From: Bacteroidota bacterium
GTDB taxonomy: Bacteria; Bacteroidota; Bacteroidia; Palsa-948
Reading direction: 5' to 3'
Length of the DNA stretch: 64,000 nt
Assembly (NCBI GenBank): GCA_016195025.1
Contig: JACQAL010000043.1
Coordinates: 31,826 to 95,825 of the forward strand
Both the position numbers and the translations under genes were made by a program. Positions 25,160-34,287 of the stretch are shown here, one piece after another. How positions within the stretch are numbered: position 1 is the first letter of the stretch; the number at the start of each line of letters is the position of its first letter. The notes beneath the pieces were generated by a model. That model worked only from the letters and a program-made list of their open reading frames with translations. It did not search any database and had not been told where the DNA came from.

Positions 25160-27106
25160 ATGAAGAAATTTTTTTACTGTCTGTTTTTTTTCATGGTTGT
25201 AGTTTTTTCTCACGCCCAACAAAAAAAACTCGATTCCCTTTTTTCTGCTTTTAAAGTTTCAAAAGAAGATACAGGAAAAATTAAACTTCTGAATTCCATT
25301 TCAATGATTCTTCTTAAGAATAATCCCGATACAACCATTATTCTTTCTGGGCAGGCAAAAAAACTTGGCGATGAACTTCTTCCCTCGGCAAATGAAAAAA
25401 CGCAAATTGTTCTTCAAAAAAATATTGCACTGGCGTGTACCAACATTGGTCTTGCTTACACCCATTTGGGAAACCACAATAAGAGCGAACACTATTTACA
25501 TGAAGCGTTGAAACAATTTGAACGGATGATTGAAAATCGTAACCCAACTGTTTCGCTGGAAGGCAAAACCGGAAAAGCAAGTGTATATAATAATTTGGGA
25601 AGTATTTTTCTGGTAGAAGCCAACTACGAAAAAGCAATTGAACAATATTTCAATGCGCTTAAAATGTATGAGCAGATTGAAGATAAAAAAGGAACCGCCA
25701 GTGTGATGAATAATATCGGAAATGTTTTTTACAAGCAGGGCAATCTTGCAGGTGCATCCGATTATTTTCAAAAATCATACGAGTTAAAAAAAGAAATCGG
25801 TGACAAAAAAGGAATGGCGCATACATTGAGCAATCTTGCGAATATTTATGCCGACCAAAAAAAATATGATAAAGCAATTGAATATTACCAATCCGCTTTA
25901 AAAGCAGAAGAAGAAATAGACGATAAGCGTGGAGTTGCCGGAGACATGAGCAATATTGGAAATATTTATGCCGACCAAAAAAAATATGATAAAGCATTGG
26001 AATATTATATCAAAGCAAAAAAAATAAAAGAAGAAGTAGACGACAAATATGGCTTGGCTCAATTGCTGAACAGTATCGGCAGCCTGTATTTTCATCGTCA
26101 TCAATATAATGAAGCAATCCAAAATCAACTGCAGGCGCTTTCATTGTCACGCGAAATTAATGCTATGGAAGTTGTGCAAAGTTCCTATAAAGGCCTTTCC
26201 GAAATTTATTCTGAAACAAAAAACTTTACACTTGCTTATGAGTATCACCAAAAATATTCTGAAGTAAAAGATTCCATTCTCAACGAAGAATCCTCCAAGC
26301 AAATTGCCGAAATGCAAACAAAGTATGAAACCGAAAAAAAAGAACAACAAATTACTTTATTAAATAAGGATAAAGAATTACAAGATGCGCAACTGAACCG
26401 ACAGAAGATTGTGATTTGGTCGGTTGTCGGAGGATTTTTAATTGTGTTGATACTTTCCATTTTTATTTTTCGTGAGAGAAAGAAATCAGAAAAACTTTTG
26501 CTGAACATTTTACCTGCCGAAACTGCGAAAGAATTAAAAGCGAAAGGCAAGGCATCTCCAAAATATTATGAGAGCGTAACCGTAATGTTCACCGACTTCA
26601 AAGGATTCACAACCATTGCCGAAAAACTTTCTGCCGAAGAATTGGTTTCAGAATTAGATTTTCTTTTTAAAAAGTTCGATGAAATAATTTCCAGATACAA
26701 CATAGAAAAAATCAAAACCATCGGAGATGCCTATATGTGCGCGAGCGGATTACCAACCGCCAATTCAAATCACGCTGAAGAAATTGTAAAAGCCGGAATT
26801 GAAATCCAAAACTGGATGCAAGAACAGAATGGAAAGTGGAGTTTGCGAATGGGAATTCATTCCGGACCGGTCACCGCAGGAGTGGTGGGCGATAAAAAAT
26901 TCGCTTATGATATTTGGGGAGACACAGTAAATACCGCTTCAAGAATGGAATCATCGGGCGAAGCTGGAAAAATAAATATTTCAGGAGCAACTTACCAAAT
27001 CCTTCAAGGTTTTGAAAACCTTGAAGGATTAGAATTCAAGTTTCGCGGAAAAATTCCTGCCAAGAACAAAGGAGAAATTGAAATGTACTTCATAGAGAAA
27101 ATTTAA
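25160..27106 (+). CDS. TPR sensor adenylate cyclase 3 (class III)
   Basis: A 648-residue paralogue. The signal peptide (1-19, VVVFSHAQ) precedes TPRs (about 85-360) that differ strongly from those of its neighbours. From the coiled coil onwards (DSILNEESSKQIAEMQTKYE) the DNA is almost identical to cyclase 2, including the membrane helix (about 416-438) and cyclase domain (FTDFKGFT at about 476, KIKTIGDAYM, YDIWGDTVNTASRM). It carries the same 33-bp palindrome (26998-27030) as cyclase 2 but lacks the longer repeat insert. It is last in the operon. The likely product is cAMP in response to a distinct periplasmic partner. Confidence 0.85.
   Translation: MKKFFYCLFFFMVVVFSHAQQKKLDSLFSAFKVSKEDTGKIKLLNSISMILLKNNPDTTIILSGQAKKLGDELLPSANEKTQIVLQKNIALACTNIGLAYTHLGNHNKSEHYLHEALKQFERMIENRNPTVSLEGKTGKASVYNNLGSIFLVEANYEKAIEQYFNALKMYEQIEDKKGTASVMNNIGNVFYKQGNLAGASDYFQKSYELKKEIGDKKGMAHTLSNLANIYADQKKYDKAIEYYQSALKAEEEIDDKRGVAGDMSNIGNIYADQKKYDKALEYYIKAKKIKEEVDDKYGLAQLLNSIGSLYFHRHQYNEAIQNQLQALSLSREINAMEVVQSSYKGLSEIYSETKNFTLAYEYHQKYSEVKDSILNEESSKQIAEMQTKYETEKKEQQITLLNKDKELQDAQLNRQKIVIWSVVGGFLIVLILSIFIFRERKKSEKLLLNILPAETAKELKAKGKASPKYYESVTVMFTDFKGFTTIAEKLSAEELVSELDFLFKKFDEIISRYNIEKIKTIGDAYMCASGLPTANSNHAEEIVKAGIEIQNWMQEQNGKWSLRMGIHSGPVTAGVVGDKKFAYDIWGDTVNTASRMESSGEAGKINISGATYQILQGFENLEGLEFKFRGKIPAKNKGEIEMYFIEKI
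26998..27030. repeat. 33-bp palindrome inside cyclase 3
   Basis: Identical to the palindrome at 25046-25078 and at the homologous codons, so inherited by duplication or gene conversion rather than by separate insertion. Confidence 0.9.
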
Positions 27107-27154
27107 CTCCCTCCGATAAATTAGTTATCTTCGCGTTCTTTTTTCAAAACATGT

Positions 27155-28966
27155 ATGCAGAAGATTCGAAACATTGCCATTATCGCGCACGTTGACCATG
27201 GAAAAACCACGCTTGTAGATAAAATTCTTCACACCTGCCAGCTCTTTAGAGAGAACCAGCAAACCGGGGAACTCATTCTTGACAACAATGATTTGGAACG
27301 CGAGCGCGGAATTACTATTCTCGCAAAAAATGTTTCTGTAAATTACAAAGACACCAAAATAAATATCATTGACACGCCCGGTCACGCGGATTTTGGCGGA
27401 GAAGTGGAACGTGTGCTTAACATGGCGGATGGAGTTTTACTTTTAGTGGATGCTTTCGAAGGACCGATGCCGCAAACAAGATTCGTTCTGCAAAAAGCGC
27501 TCGAGCAGGGATTGAAAGCAATTGTTGTAATTAATAAGGTAGACAAACCGAATTGCCGTCCCGATGAAGTGCACGATGCGGTGTTCGAACTTTTTTTCAA
27601 CCTCAACGCGAACGAAGAGCAATTAAATTTTGCAACTGTGTATGGCTCTTCCAAACAAGGTTGGATGGGAAAAGATTGGAAAACTCCTTTGAAAGATATT
27701 TTATTTCTTCTCGATTCAATCATCGAACATATTCCTTCCGCGCCCGTGCGCGAAGGAACTTTGCAATTGCAAATCACTTCGCTCGATTATTCTTCTTTCA
27801 TAGGAAGAATTGCAGTAGGAAGAGTTTTTCGCGGAGAGATAAAAGAAAACATGCCCGTTTCGCTGGTGAAGCGCGATGGAAAAATTATGAAGTCGTGCGT
27901 GCGCGAACTTTTTATTTTCGAAGGGCTGGGTAAAAAGAAAATTTTTTCTGTAAAAGCGGGAGACATCTGCGCTTTCACGGGCATTGAAGGTTTTGAAATC
28001 GGAGATACGATTGCCGATTTTGAAAATCCGGAAGGACTAAAACCCATCGCGATTGACGAGCCCACGATGAGCATGCTCTTTACAATAAATAATTCTCCCT
28101 TCTTCGGCAAGGACGGAAAATTTGTTACATCACGGCATTTGAAAGAAAGATTGGAACGCGAACTGGAAAAAAATCTTGCTATGCGAATGGAAGAAACCGG
28201 CTCGCCTGATTCCTACATTGTTTACGGCAGGGGAATTCTTCATCTCTCTATTCTGATTGAAACAATGCGCAGAGAAGGATACGAACTGCAAGTCGGGCAG
28301 CCGAAAGTCATCATCAAAGAAATTGACGGAGTGAAACACGAGCCCATCGAAGTTCTCACCGTGAATACTCCGCAGGAATGTTCGGGAAAAGTAATTGAGT
28401 TTGTGAGCCAGCGCAAAGGCGAAATGCTTGTGATGGAACCCAAGGGAGATTTAATTCACATGGAGTTTGACATTCCATCGCGCGGGCTGATTGGTTTGAG
28501 AAACGCAATTCTCACTGCCACCGCGGGAGAAGCCATCATGGCGCATCGCTTCAAATCATTTGAGCCGTGGAAAGGAAATATTCCCGGAAGAATTTCAGGA
28601 GTGCTCATCTCAAAAGAAAAAGGAGTTGCCGTTGCATTTTCAATGAACAAGCTGCAAGACAGGGGAAGTTTTTTTGTAGAGCCGGGCGATGAAGTTTACA
28701 CGGGACAAATTGTTGGGCAGCATATTCGTCCCGATGATTTGGTAATTAATATCTGCACGGAAAAAAAACTCACCAACATGCGCGCAACCGGTTCGGAAGA
28801 AAAAATGACGATTGCTCCCAAAACCAAATTCTCCCTTGAAGAAGCCATGGAATATATTCAGAAGGATGAATACGTGGAAGTAACTCCCAAACATATTCGC
28901 ATGCGGAAAATTCATCTGGATGAAAATGAAAGAAAGCGAAAAGAAAAGCAGGTAGAAGCAAATTAG
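27155..28966 (+). CDS. typA: Translational GTPase TypA/BipA
   Basis: A 603-residue ribosome-binding GTPase involved in ribosome assembly and stress adaptation. Visible motifs are G1 AHVDHGKTTL (residues 10-19), the RERGITI switch region, G3 DTPGHADF, and G4 NKVD. EF-Tu-like domain II follows, then EF-G domain III and V-like parts, and the BipA-specific C-terminal domain with SRGLIGLRNA and TATAGEAIMAHRF. Length and order are normal for the family. A weak -7-like TATCTTCG lies at 27126-27133. It stands alone between the cyclase operon and a repeat-filled gap. Confidence 0.95.
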   Translation: MQKIRNIAIIAHVDHGKTTLVDKILHTCQLFRENQQTGELILDNNDLERERGITILAKNVSVNYKDTKINIIDTPGHADFGGEVERVLNMADGVLLLVDAFEGPMPQTRFVLQKALEQGLKAIVVINKVDKPNCRPDEVHDAVFELFFNLNANEEQLNFATVYGSSKQGWMGKDWKTPLKDILFLLDSIIEHIPSAPVREGTLQLQITSLDYSSFIGRIAVGRVFRGEIKENMPVSLVKRDGKIMKSCVRELFIFEGLGKKKIFSVKAGDICAFTGIEGFEIGDTIADFENPEGLKPIAIDEPTMSMLFTINNSPFFGKDGKFVTSRHLKERLERELEKNLAMRMEETGSPDSYIVYGRGILHLSILIETMRREGYELQVGQPKVIIKEIDGVKHEPIEVLTVNTPQECSGKVIEFVSQRKGEMLVMEPKGDLIHMEFDIPSRGLIGLRNAILTATAGEAIMAHRFKSFEPWKGNIPGRISGVLISKEKGVAVAFSMNKLQDRGSFFVEPGDEVYTGQIVGQHIRPDDLVINICTEKKLTNMRATGSEEKMTIAPKTKFSLEEAMEYIQKDEYVEVTPKHIRMRKIHLDENERKRKEKQVEAN

Positions 28967-29008
28967 TTATTAGTTGATTAGTTTTTGGTTTTGGTTATTT
29001 AGTTTGTG

Positions 29009-29032
29009 GTTATGGTTTTTAAAAACTATAAC
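29009..29032. repeat. Palindrome in the typA - Nif3-like gap
   Basis: The 113-bp gap (28967-29079) is made almost wholly of TTAGTT/GGTTTT words and their complements. At its centre is a 12-bp inverted repeat (GTTATGGTTTTT and AAAAACTATAAC with one G-T pair). It has no coding potential and may act as a weak terminator for typA. Confidence 0.6.
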
Positions 29033-29079
29033 TGAAAACCGTAAAACTAAAACTACCAACTGACAAACCATAAACTGAA

Positions 29080-29928
29080 ATGAAAATTAAAACAATCACT
29101 CAGTGTTTAGAATCCATCGCACCACTTTCTTTACAGGAAGAATATGATAATTCCGGTTTGCTCATCGGCAATGAAGAAAATGAAATCAGCGGTGTTCTCA
29201 TCGCGCTCGATTGCACGGAAGAAGTTTTAGACGAAGCCGTCAAAAAAAATTGCAATCTCATTATTGCTCATCACCCAATTATTTTCAAAGGACTAAAAAA
29301 AATTACAGGAAGAAATTATGTGGAGAGAGTTGTGGAGAAAGCAATCAAGAATAATATTTCCATTTACGCCATTCACACTAATCTTGATAATGTTTCGGTT
29401 GGCGTGAATAAAAAGATTTGTGATAAACTTGGTTTGACGAATTGCAAAATCTTACTTCCCACATTCCCCCTTAATAAAGGGGGCGCACTCCGCATAGCGG
29501 AGGCGGGGGATGTTGGTTCAGGAATGATTGGCACATTAAAAAATCCTTCCACAGAAATTTCTTTTCTCAACAAAATAAAACGAGTGATGAAAGCAAAATC
29601 ACTTCGTCATACTTCTTTGCCTGGAAAAAAAGTTTCCAAAGTTGCCGTCTGCGGTGGCTCGGGAAGTTTTCTTTTGGATGAAGCAATTAAACAAAAAGTA
29701 GATGTTTTTGTGACTGCCGATTTCAAATATCATCAGTTCTTTGATGCCGAAAATAAAATCGTAATTGCCGACATCGGGCACTATGAAAGCGAGCAGTTTA
29801 CAAAGGAATTATTGCGCGATATGCTGATAGAAAAATTTTCTATATTCGCAACCCGTTTTAAGAAGGGAGAGAAGAAAATTTCTCTTTTTATTTCGGCAAT
29901 AAACACGAATCCAATTAACTATTTATAA
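29080..29928 (+). CDS. Nif3-like dinuclear metal centre hexameric protein
   Basis: A 282-residue protein of the NIF3/DUF34 family (GTP cyclohydrolase I type 2 homologue annotations). IAHHPIIFKGLKKITG supplies the His pair of the dinuclear metal site (about 65-66). NLDN and the C-terminal IADIGHYESEQF supply further ligands. The length fits the short form that lacks the central PII-like domain. An in-frame insert (29461-29511, TFPLNKGGALRIAEAGDV) consists of two adjacent palindromes. Its molecular role is still debated in the family. It is followed after 1 nt by the zinc-ribbon gene, a common Bacteroidota pair. Confidence 0.88.
   Translation: MKIKTITQCLESIAPLSLQEEYDNSGLLIGNEENEISGVLIALDCTEEVLDEAVKKNCNLIIAHHPIIFKGLKKITGRNYVERVVEKAIKNNISIYAIHTNLDNVSVGVNKKICDKLGLTNCKILLPTFPLNKGGALRIAEAGDVGSGMIGTLKNPSTEISFLNKIKRVMKAKSLRHTSLPGKKVSKVAVCGGSGSFLLDEAIKQKVDVFVTADFKYHQFFDAENKIVIADIGHYESEQFTKELLRDMLIEKFSIFATRFKKGEKKISLFISAINTNPINYL
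29466..29502. repeat. Double palindromic insert in the Nif3-like gene
   Basis: CCCCCTTAATAAAGGGGG (29466-29483) is followed at once by CTCCGCATAGCGGAG (29488-29502). The first differs by one base from the palindrome at 23051-23068 in an unrelated cyclase gene. Confidence 0.85.
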
Positions 29929-29929
29929 C

Positions 29930-30703
29930 ATGGCAAAAGTTTCCGAAAGAGAAAAAATTGACGCCTCGGTAGAGGAAAAACTCAGCGCGCTTTACGAACT
30001 TCAGGCGATTGATTCCAAGATTGACAAAATCCGCACGGTGCGCGGTGAACTTCCGCTCGAAATAAAAGACCTCGAAGATTCCGTGGAGCAGATTGCAACG
30101 CGCCTGGAAAAAATGCAGGAAGAAATGCGCCAGAGCGAAACAATTGTTTCCGATAAAAAAAATCTGATGAAGGATGCGGAAGCCGCTATCAAAAAATATA
30201 AATCGCAGCAGAACAAAGTGCGCAACAACCGCGAATATGAATCGCTCACTAAAGAAATAGAATATCAAACGCTCGAAATTCAACTGGCAGAACGGAAAAT
30301 AAAAGAGTATAAGCAATCGCTCACTACCAAGAAAGAACAAATCGAATTGCAGGAAGAAGAACTCAAAGAAAGAAAAAGCCGCTTGAAAGAAAAGCAGGGT
30401 GAACTTGATGAAATTATTGCTGAAACAGAAAAAGAAGAATCTGCTCTTCTCAAAAAATCCGAAAAGGCGGAAGCAAAAATTGAAGACCGTTTGCTTGGCG
30501 CTTATAAACGCATTCGTTCCAATACGCGCAACGGGCTTGCCGTTGTTCCGATTGAACGCGATGCATGCGGTGGATGCTATTCAAAAATTCCTCCTCAGCG
30601 CCAGATAGATATTAAACTTCACAAGAAACTTATTGTATGTGAGCACTGCGGGCGTGTTCTCGTTGCTCCTGACATTGCCGAGAAAATAAAAGTGAAAGAG
30701 TAA
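29930..30703 (+). CDS. Coiled-coil C4-type zinc-ribbon protein
   Basis: A 257-residue protein of the DUF164/CT398-like zinc-ribbon family. A long antiparallel coiled coil (about 10-185) is followed by the zinc ribbon with CGGC and CEHCG (about 205-245), the four Cys ligands. Family members are thought to act as adaptors or nucleic-acid-associated factors; the exact role is not settled. It is co-transcribed with the Nif3-like gene. Transcription ends at the hairpin at 30724-30752. Confidence 0.85.
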   Translation: MAKVSEREKIDASVEEKLSALYELQAIDSKIDKIRTVRGELPLEIKDLEDSVEQIATRLEKMQEEMRQSETIVSDKKNLMKDAEAAIKKYKSQQNKVRNNREYESLTKEIEYQTLEIQLAERKIKEYKQSLTTKKEQIELQEEELKERKSRLKEKQGELDEIIAETEKEESALLKKSEKAEAKIEDRLLGAYKRIRSNTRNGLAVVPIERDACGGCYSKIPPQRQIDIKLHKKLIVCEHCGRVLVAPDIAEKIKVKE

Positions 30704-30723
30704 AACATATTTTTTCAAATGAG

Positions 30724-30752
30724 AACGCTACCCGGAAACAGGTAGCGTTTTT
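30724..30752. terminator. Bidirectional terminator overlapping a stop codon
   Basis: Stem AACGCTACC / GGTAGCGTT with an 8-nt loop and a T run after it on the plus strand. An A run on the other side lets it serve the minus strand as well. The TAG stop of the convergent gene (30728-30730) lies inside the stem. Confidence 0.85.
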
Positions 30753-32257
30753 GATTTTCCGTGTATTACTTCCGCAAATTTTTTATTTTCAATTTTACTT
30801 TCTGCCCAACTGATATAATCAAAATAATCGAAGGATTGTTTTTCGGAAGGACTATCTGTAAGAAAAATGAGTTGCTTCTTCAATTCAATGAAATAGTTAT
30901 TTTTTTCTTTGCGCGATTCTGTTTTAATAATCGTTGGAAAAAATTCAAGGAGCAATGTTTCTGTCCGATAGCGTGATTTTTTTTCTTTTAGTTGACGCAT
31001 CGCTGATTTTGTCAGCGATAAAACAAGGTCATAATGTTTGGCCTCATAATGAACAAGAATAAAAAACACACTCGTAAACATTTCAACATCTTCTCTCATA
31101 TAAATTTTTACTTCGCTTCGGATTTTATTCAGCCACTCAATGCAGGCATGCAATTGACTTAATCCAAAATAAAATAAGGCAAGGTTCAGGCAGAGTGCAG
31201 TTTTTTCAAGGTCGTTTAATTTTTTATGGTAGGATTTTAACTCACTGCATATTTCTTTCACCGCATTTTCTCCTTCGTTGTACTTTCCTGTTTCAAGAAA
31301 ATATAATACCGAATGATTTGCATATCGCATGAAATGAGTTTTGGCGGTTTCAGTATTCGGGCGGATAAACTTTTTTACTTCACGCATTCTTGTCAGGCAG
31401 CCGGGAACTTCTTCGTGTTTTCTAAGTTGCACGCAAGTCAATAAAAAATTATTCATAACCCTGAGGTAAGTAGAAACATGAAGTTTTAATTTTTCGGGAT
31501 GCTGTTCAAAATGCTGCAGCATTTTTTTTGAATGTAAATGGGAATTGGGAATATCCCTTTTAATCTGGAAGAACAAATAGTATATCCAATGAAAATCTAT
31601 TTTATCTTCAAACAGGGAAATTTTTTCAGGATGTTTCATTAAAGGATTTTGCAAAAGTTTCTGCGCCTGTTTGACTATGATTTCACTTTTTTTGCCTTGC
31701 GATTGCAGATAATATATGTAAAGTTTATTTTCCAGTATTTTATATTCCCGCGTGTGAAGCAATTGCTCAAGTGTTTTTTGTTCTTCTGACAGGAGTTTTT
31801 TCAGGGCAGGCATATCGTTGCGTTGAAAGACAAGCGTTTTTTCCCAGGGGCGAAAAAGTTCCAGCGAATAATGAGGCATGTTGTATTGTTCTGTTTTTTG
31901 TTTGGCTTTCTGAAGCAGTTTATCGCATTGCGCGTAAAGACCCTTCTCGCATAAAAATTCCACCTTGTGCAGCAAACTTCTCACTTCAGCATGACTGCTT
32001 TGATGGTATTGGTCCATGCATTTCAATATCTGGTTGTACAAATAATTTTTCAGCACAGGGAATTGTTTTCCGTAAGCATGCGCTGAAAGTTCTTTTTCAT
32101 TATGCGCTGCCTGTCTGTCAACAGCATCGAACAAGCGGATGTATTTATTATTCCTTTCAGAAGCGTATAGTTTAGACCAAACCTTAAAAAATCTTTTTTC
32201 TCCTTTGGACAGCGATTTAATAAGAAGAAAAAGGTGGTCGGCTCCTGATTTAGTCAT
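30728..32257 (-). CDS. Hypothetical alpha-helical repeat protein, 509 aa
   Basis: An unrecognised soluble protein with no signal peptide. It is almost wholly helical, with TPR-like spacing in the middle (for example FLCEKGLYAQCDKLLQKAKQ and YFGLSQLHACIEWLNKIRSE), and begins MTKSGADHLFLLIKSLSKGEKRFFK. Proteins with this N-terminus are, to my knowledge, widespread and uncharacterised in Bacteroidota. A scaffold or regulator role is possible but unsupported. It stands alone on the minus strand, with its last codons inside a terminator hairpin. Confidence 0.75.
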   Translation of the reverse strand: MTKSGADHLFLLIKSLSKGEKRFFKVWSKLYASERNNKYIRLFDAVDRQAAHNEKELSAHAYGKQFPVLKNYLYNQILKCMDQYHQSSHAEVRSLLHKVEFLCEKGLYAQCDKLLQKAKQKTEQYNMPHYSLELFRPWEKTLVFQRNDMPALKKLLSEEQKTLEQLLHTREYKILENKLYIYYLQSQGKKSEIIVKQAQKLLQNPLMKHPEKISLFEDKIDFHWIYYLFFQIKRDIPNSHLHSKKMLQHFEQHPEKLKLHVSTYLRVMNNFLLTCVQLRKHEEVPGCLTRMREVKKFIRPNTETAKTHFMRYANHSVLYFLETGKYNEGENAVKEICSELKSYHKKLNDLEKTALCLNLALFYFGLSQLHACIEWLNKIRSEVKIYMREDVEMFTSVFFILVHYEAKHYDLVLSLTKSAMRQLKEKKSRYRTETLLLEFFPTIIKTESRKEKNNYFIELKKQLIFLTDSPSEKQSFDYFDYISWAESKIENKKFAEVIHGKSKTLPVSG

Positions 32258-32422
32258 CTAATGATTTATACATTAATACAGGGGTAAATATAGGTGAAAA
32301 TTATTATTTGCGTAGATAATATAAATTTAATCTTCTAATAATAACCAAATCATTTTGAAAATACAGGCATTTTGCGAAATATCTTTGAGTAGAAAAAAAG
32401 ATCATTAACCAAATCCACTCAA

Positions 32423-34222
32423 ATGAAAAAACTATTCTTCACTACCGCATGTATCTTTTCCGTTCTTCTTCTCCCTTTAGGGCAGGGGAAAACGCAATCT
32501 ATTTCTTACACACTTGATTCCACCGCCTTCAGCGCAATCTCTCTCGAAACAGGTCCAACGCAAGTTCGGTTTGCCGATTTAAATAAAGACGGACACTTGG
32601 ATGTTGTTTCCATCGGTGACCATGGAAGCCCGAACATTAATGCAAACGAGCATGGCATCACTGTTTTTTTAGGAAATGGAACGGCAAGCAATTGGCAACT
32701 TTATCAAAGCGGTGGTTTTGGCTATGGCGGTTGTGCTGTTGGTGATTTGAATAATGACGGCAATCCTGATATTGCTTACAGCATGCACCACAACTACGGA
32801 GGCGCGGGCGGAACAAAAATAATTGAAGCGCAACTCGGAGATGGAAGCGGAATGAGTTGGACTCCTTACGATGGCGGACTTGTTACAGGAGGAGAAACAT
32901 ACGGAATGCGTGGCACTGATTTGGGCGATGTGAACAATGACGGGCTGCTTGACCTCGGTTCAAATTCCATGGGCGCATCGCAGGGCGTTCACATTTATAA
33001 AAACCTTGGAACAGGAAACTGGCAGCATATTTTCAGCGCGGGGCAGGGAGGCGGAGCAGGAAATAATCTTCAGTTTGGCGATATGAATGGTGACGGCAAT
33101 CTTGATTTTGCCGTTACCAGCGAATTCGGTGCAACATTTTTCGGAGATGGCAACGGAGGTTTTACGATGAAGACAAACGGCTTGCCGCCTGTAACAACGG
33201 CTTATGATCACTACGGAGATGTGTCGCTGGCGGATATTGATAACGATGGCGCGGAGGAGTTGGCGTTTACTTATGACGGGGGAGTTTATGTATATAAATG
33301 GAATGAATCCTCTCAGCAGTGGAATCAGAAGTTTTCCAGTTTGCCTTCCACCGATAATTATTTAATCGTGCGCCTTGCCGATATGGATGCGGACGGCTTC
33401 ACTGACCTCATCACCATCAACGGAACGACTATGAAATTGGAAATCTGGAAAGGCAACGGTGGAACTTCCTGGACAAACATGTATTCCTTTTCCATGCCCG
33501 CAACTTTTTCCGCAGCCATTGATATTGCAATTGCAGACGCTGACCATAACGGCTATCCCGATATGTTGCTCTGGGGGCAATTTACAACAAGTATGTTCAC
33601 TTACGGAAATAAAATCTGGTTGTTCAAAGCGGCTGTTACCGCTTCTGCGTTGAACGTAACGGAAACTTATCCGCAAGGGAATGAATGTTTCCCGAACAAT
33701 GCGGTGCGTTTCATTCACTGGATTTCAGCGGTGCCGAATAATAATTCCTCTTCTGTTAAAATAGAATATTCCACTTCGGGAAATTCCGGTCCGTGGAATT
33801 TAATTTCATCCTCAGCGCCCAACAACGGAACTTACCAGTGGAATGTTCCTGCTTCGGTAAATTCTTCCAACTGTTATATCCGCGTTACTGCGACTGATAA
33901 TGTTTCTTCAGCAACAGCAGTTTCCATGAATGTAAATCCATTTTCAATCGGGTGCAATTCTGCTACGGGAATATCGGAAGAAAATAATACAGCAGATATT
34001 TCTGTTTTCCCCAATCCATTTAGTTCGTCAACAACCGTTTCTTCTGAAATTAAAAACGGTTCAATTAAAATTTTTGATGTGACAGGAAATATCGTGAAGA
34101 ATTTTTCAAATGTGAATTCATTTCCATCTACAATTGAAAAAGGAAATCTTTCTTCGGGATTATATTTTCTTGAATTAAATTCTGAAAGTAAAATTGAAAG
34201 AATGAAACTAATAGTTGAATAA
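32423..34222 (+). CDS. FG-GAP/VCBS repeat protein with T9SS type A signal
   Basis: A 599-residue secreted protein. The signal peptide (1-25) precedes seven or so FG-GAP repeats (about 45-410) with Ca-binding-like loops such as DLNKDGHLD, DLNNDGNPD, DVNNDGLLD and DMNGDGNLD. These should form an integrin-like beta-propeller. An Ig-like region (410-510) and a type A sorting domain (from about 528, ISVFPNPFSSSTTV) follow. The signal peptide carries the word CTCCCTTTAGGGCAGGGG (32471-32488), shared with the next gene. It is probably a surface or extracellular binding protein with an unknown ligand. Confidence 0.8.
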   Translation: MKKLFFTTACIFSVLLLPLGQGKTQSISYTLDSTAFSAISLETGPTQVRFADLNKDGHLDVVSIGDHGSPNINANEHGITVFLGNGTASNWQLYQSGGFGYGGCAVGDLNNDGNPDIAYSMHHNYGGAGGTKIIEAQLGDGSGMSWTPYDGGLVTGGETYGMRGTDLGDVNNDGLLDLGSNSMGASQGVHIYKNLGTGNWQHIFSAGQGGGAGNNLQFGDMNGDGNLDFAVTSEFGATFFGDGNGGFTMKTNGLPPVTTAYDHYGDVSLADIDNDGAEELAFTYDGGVYVYKWNESSQQWNQKFSSLPSTDNYLIVRLADMDADGFTDLITINGTTMKLEIWKGNGGTSWTNMYSFSMPATFSAAIDIAIADADHNGYPDMLLWGQFTTSMFTYGNKIWLFKAAVTASALNVTETYPQGNECFPNNAVRFIHWISAVPNNNSSSVKIEYSTSGNSGPWNLISSSAPNNGTYQWNVPASVNSSNCYIRVTATDNVSSATAVSMNVNPFSIGCNSATGISEENNTADISVFPNPFSSSTTVSSEIKNGSIKIFDVTGNIVKNFSNVNSFPSTIEKGNLSSGLYFLELNSESKIERMKLIVE

Positions 34223-34287
34223 AATTTGCAAAACAGATATGTTCTACTTGCATTTGTCTGCTCACTCATAAAACGTATTTTATGTAA

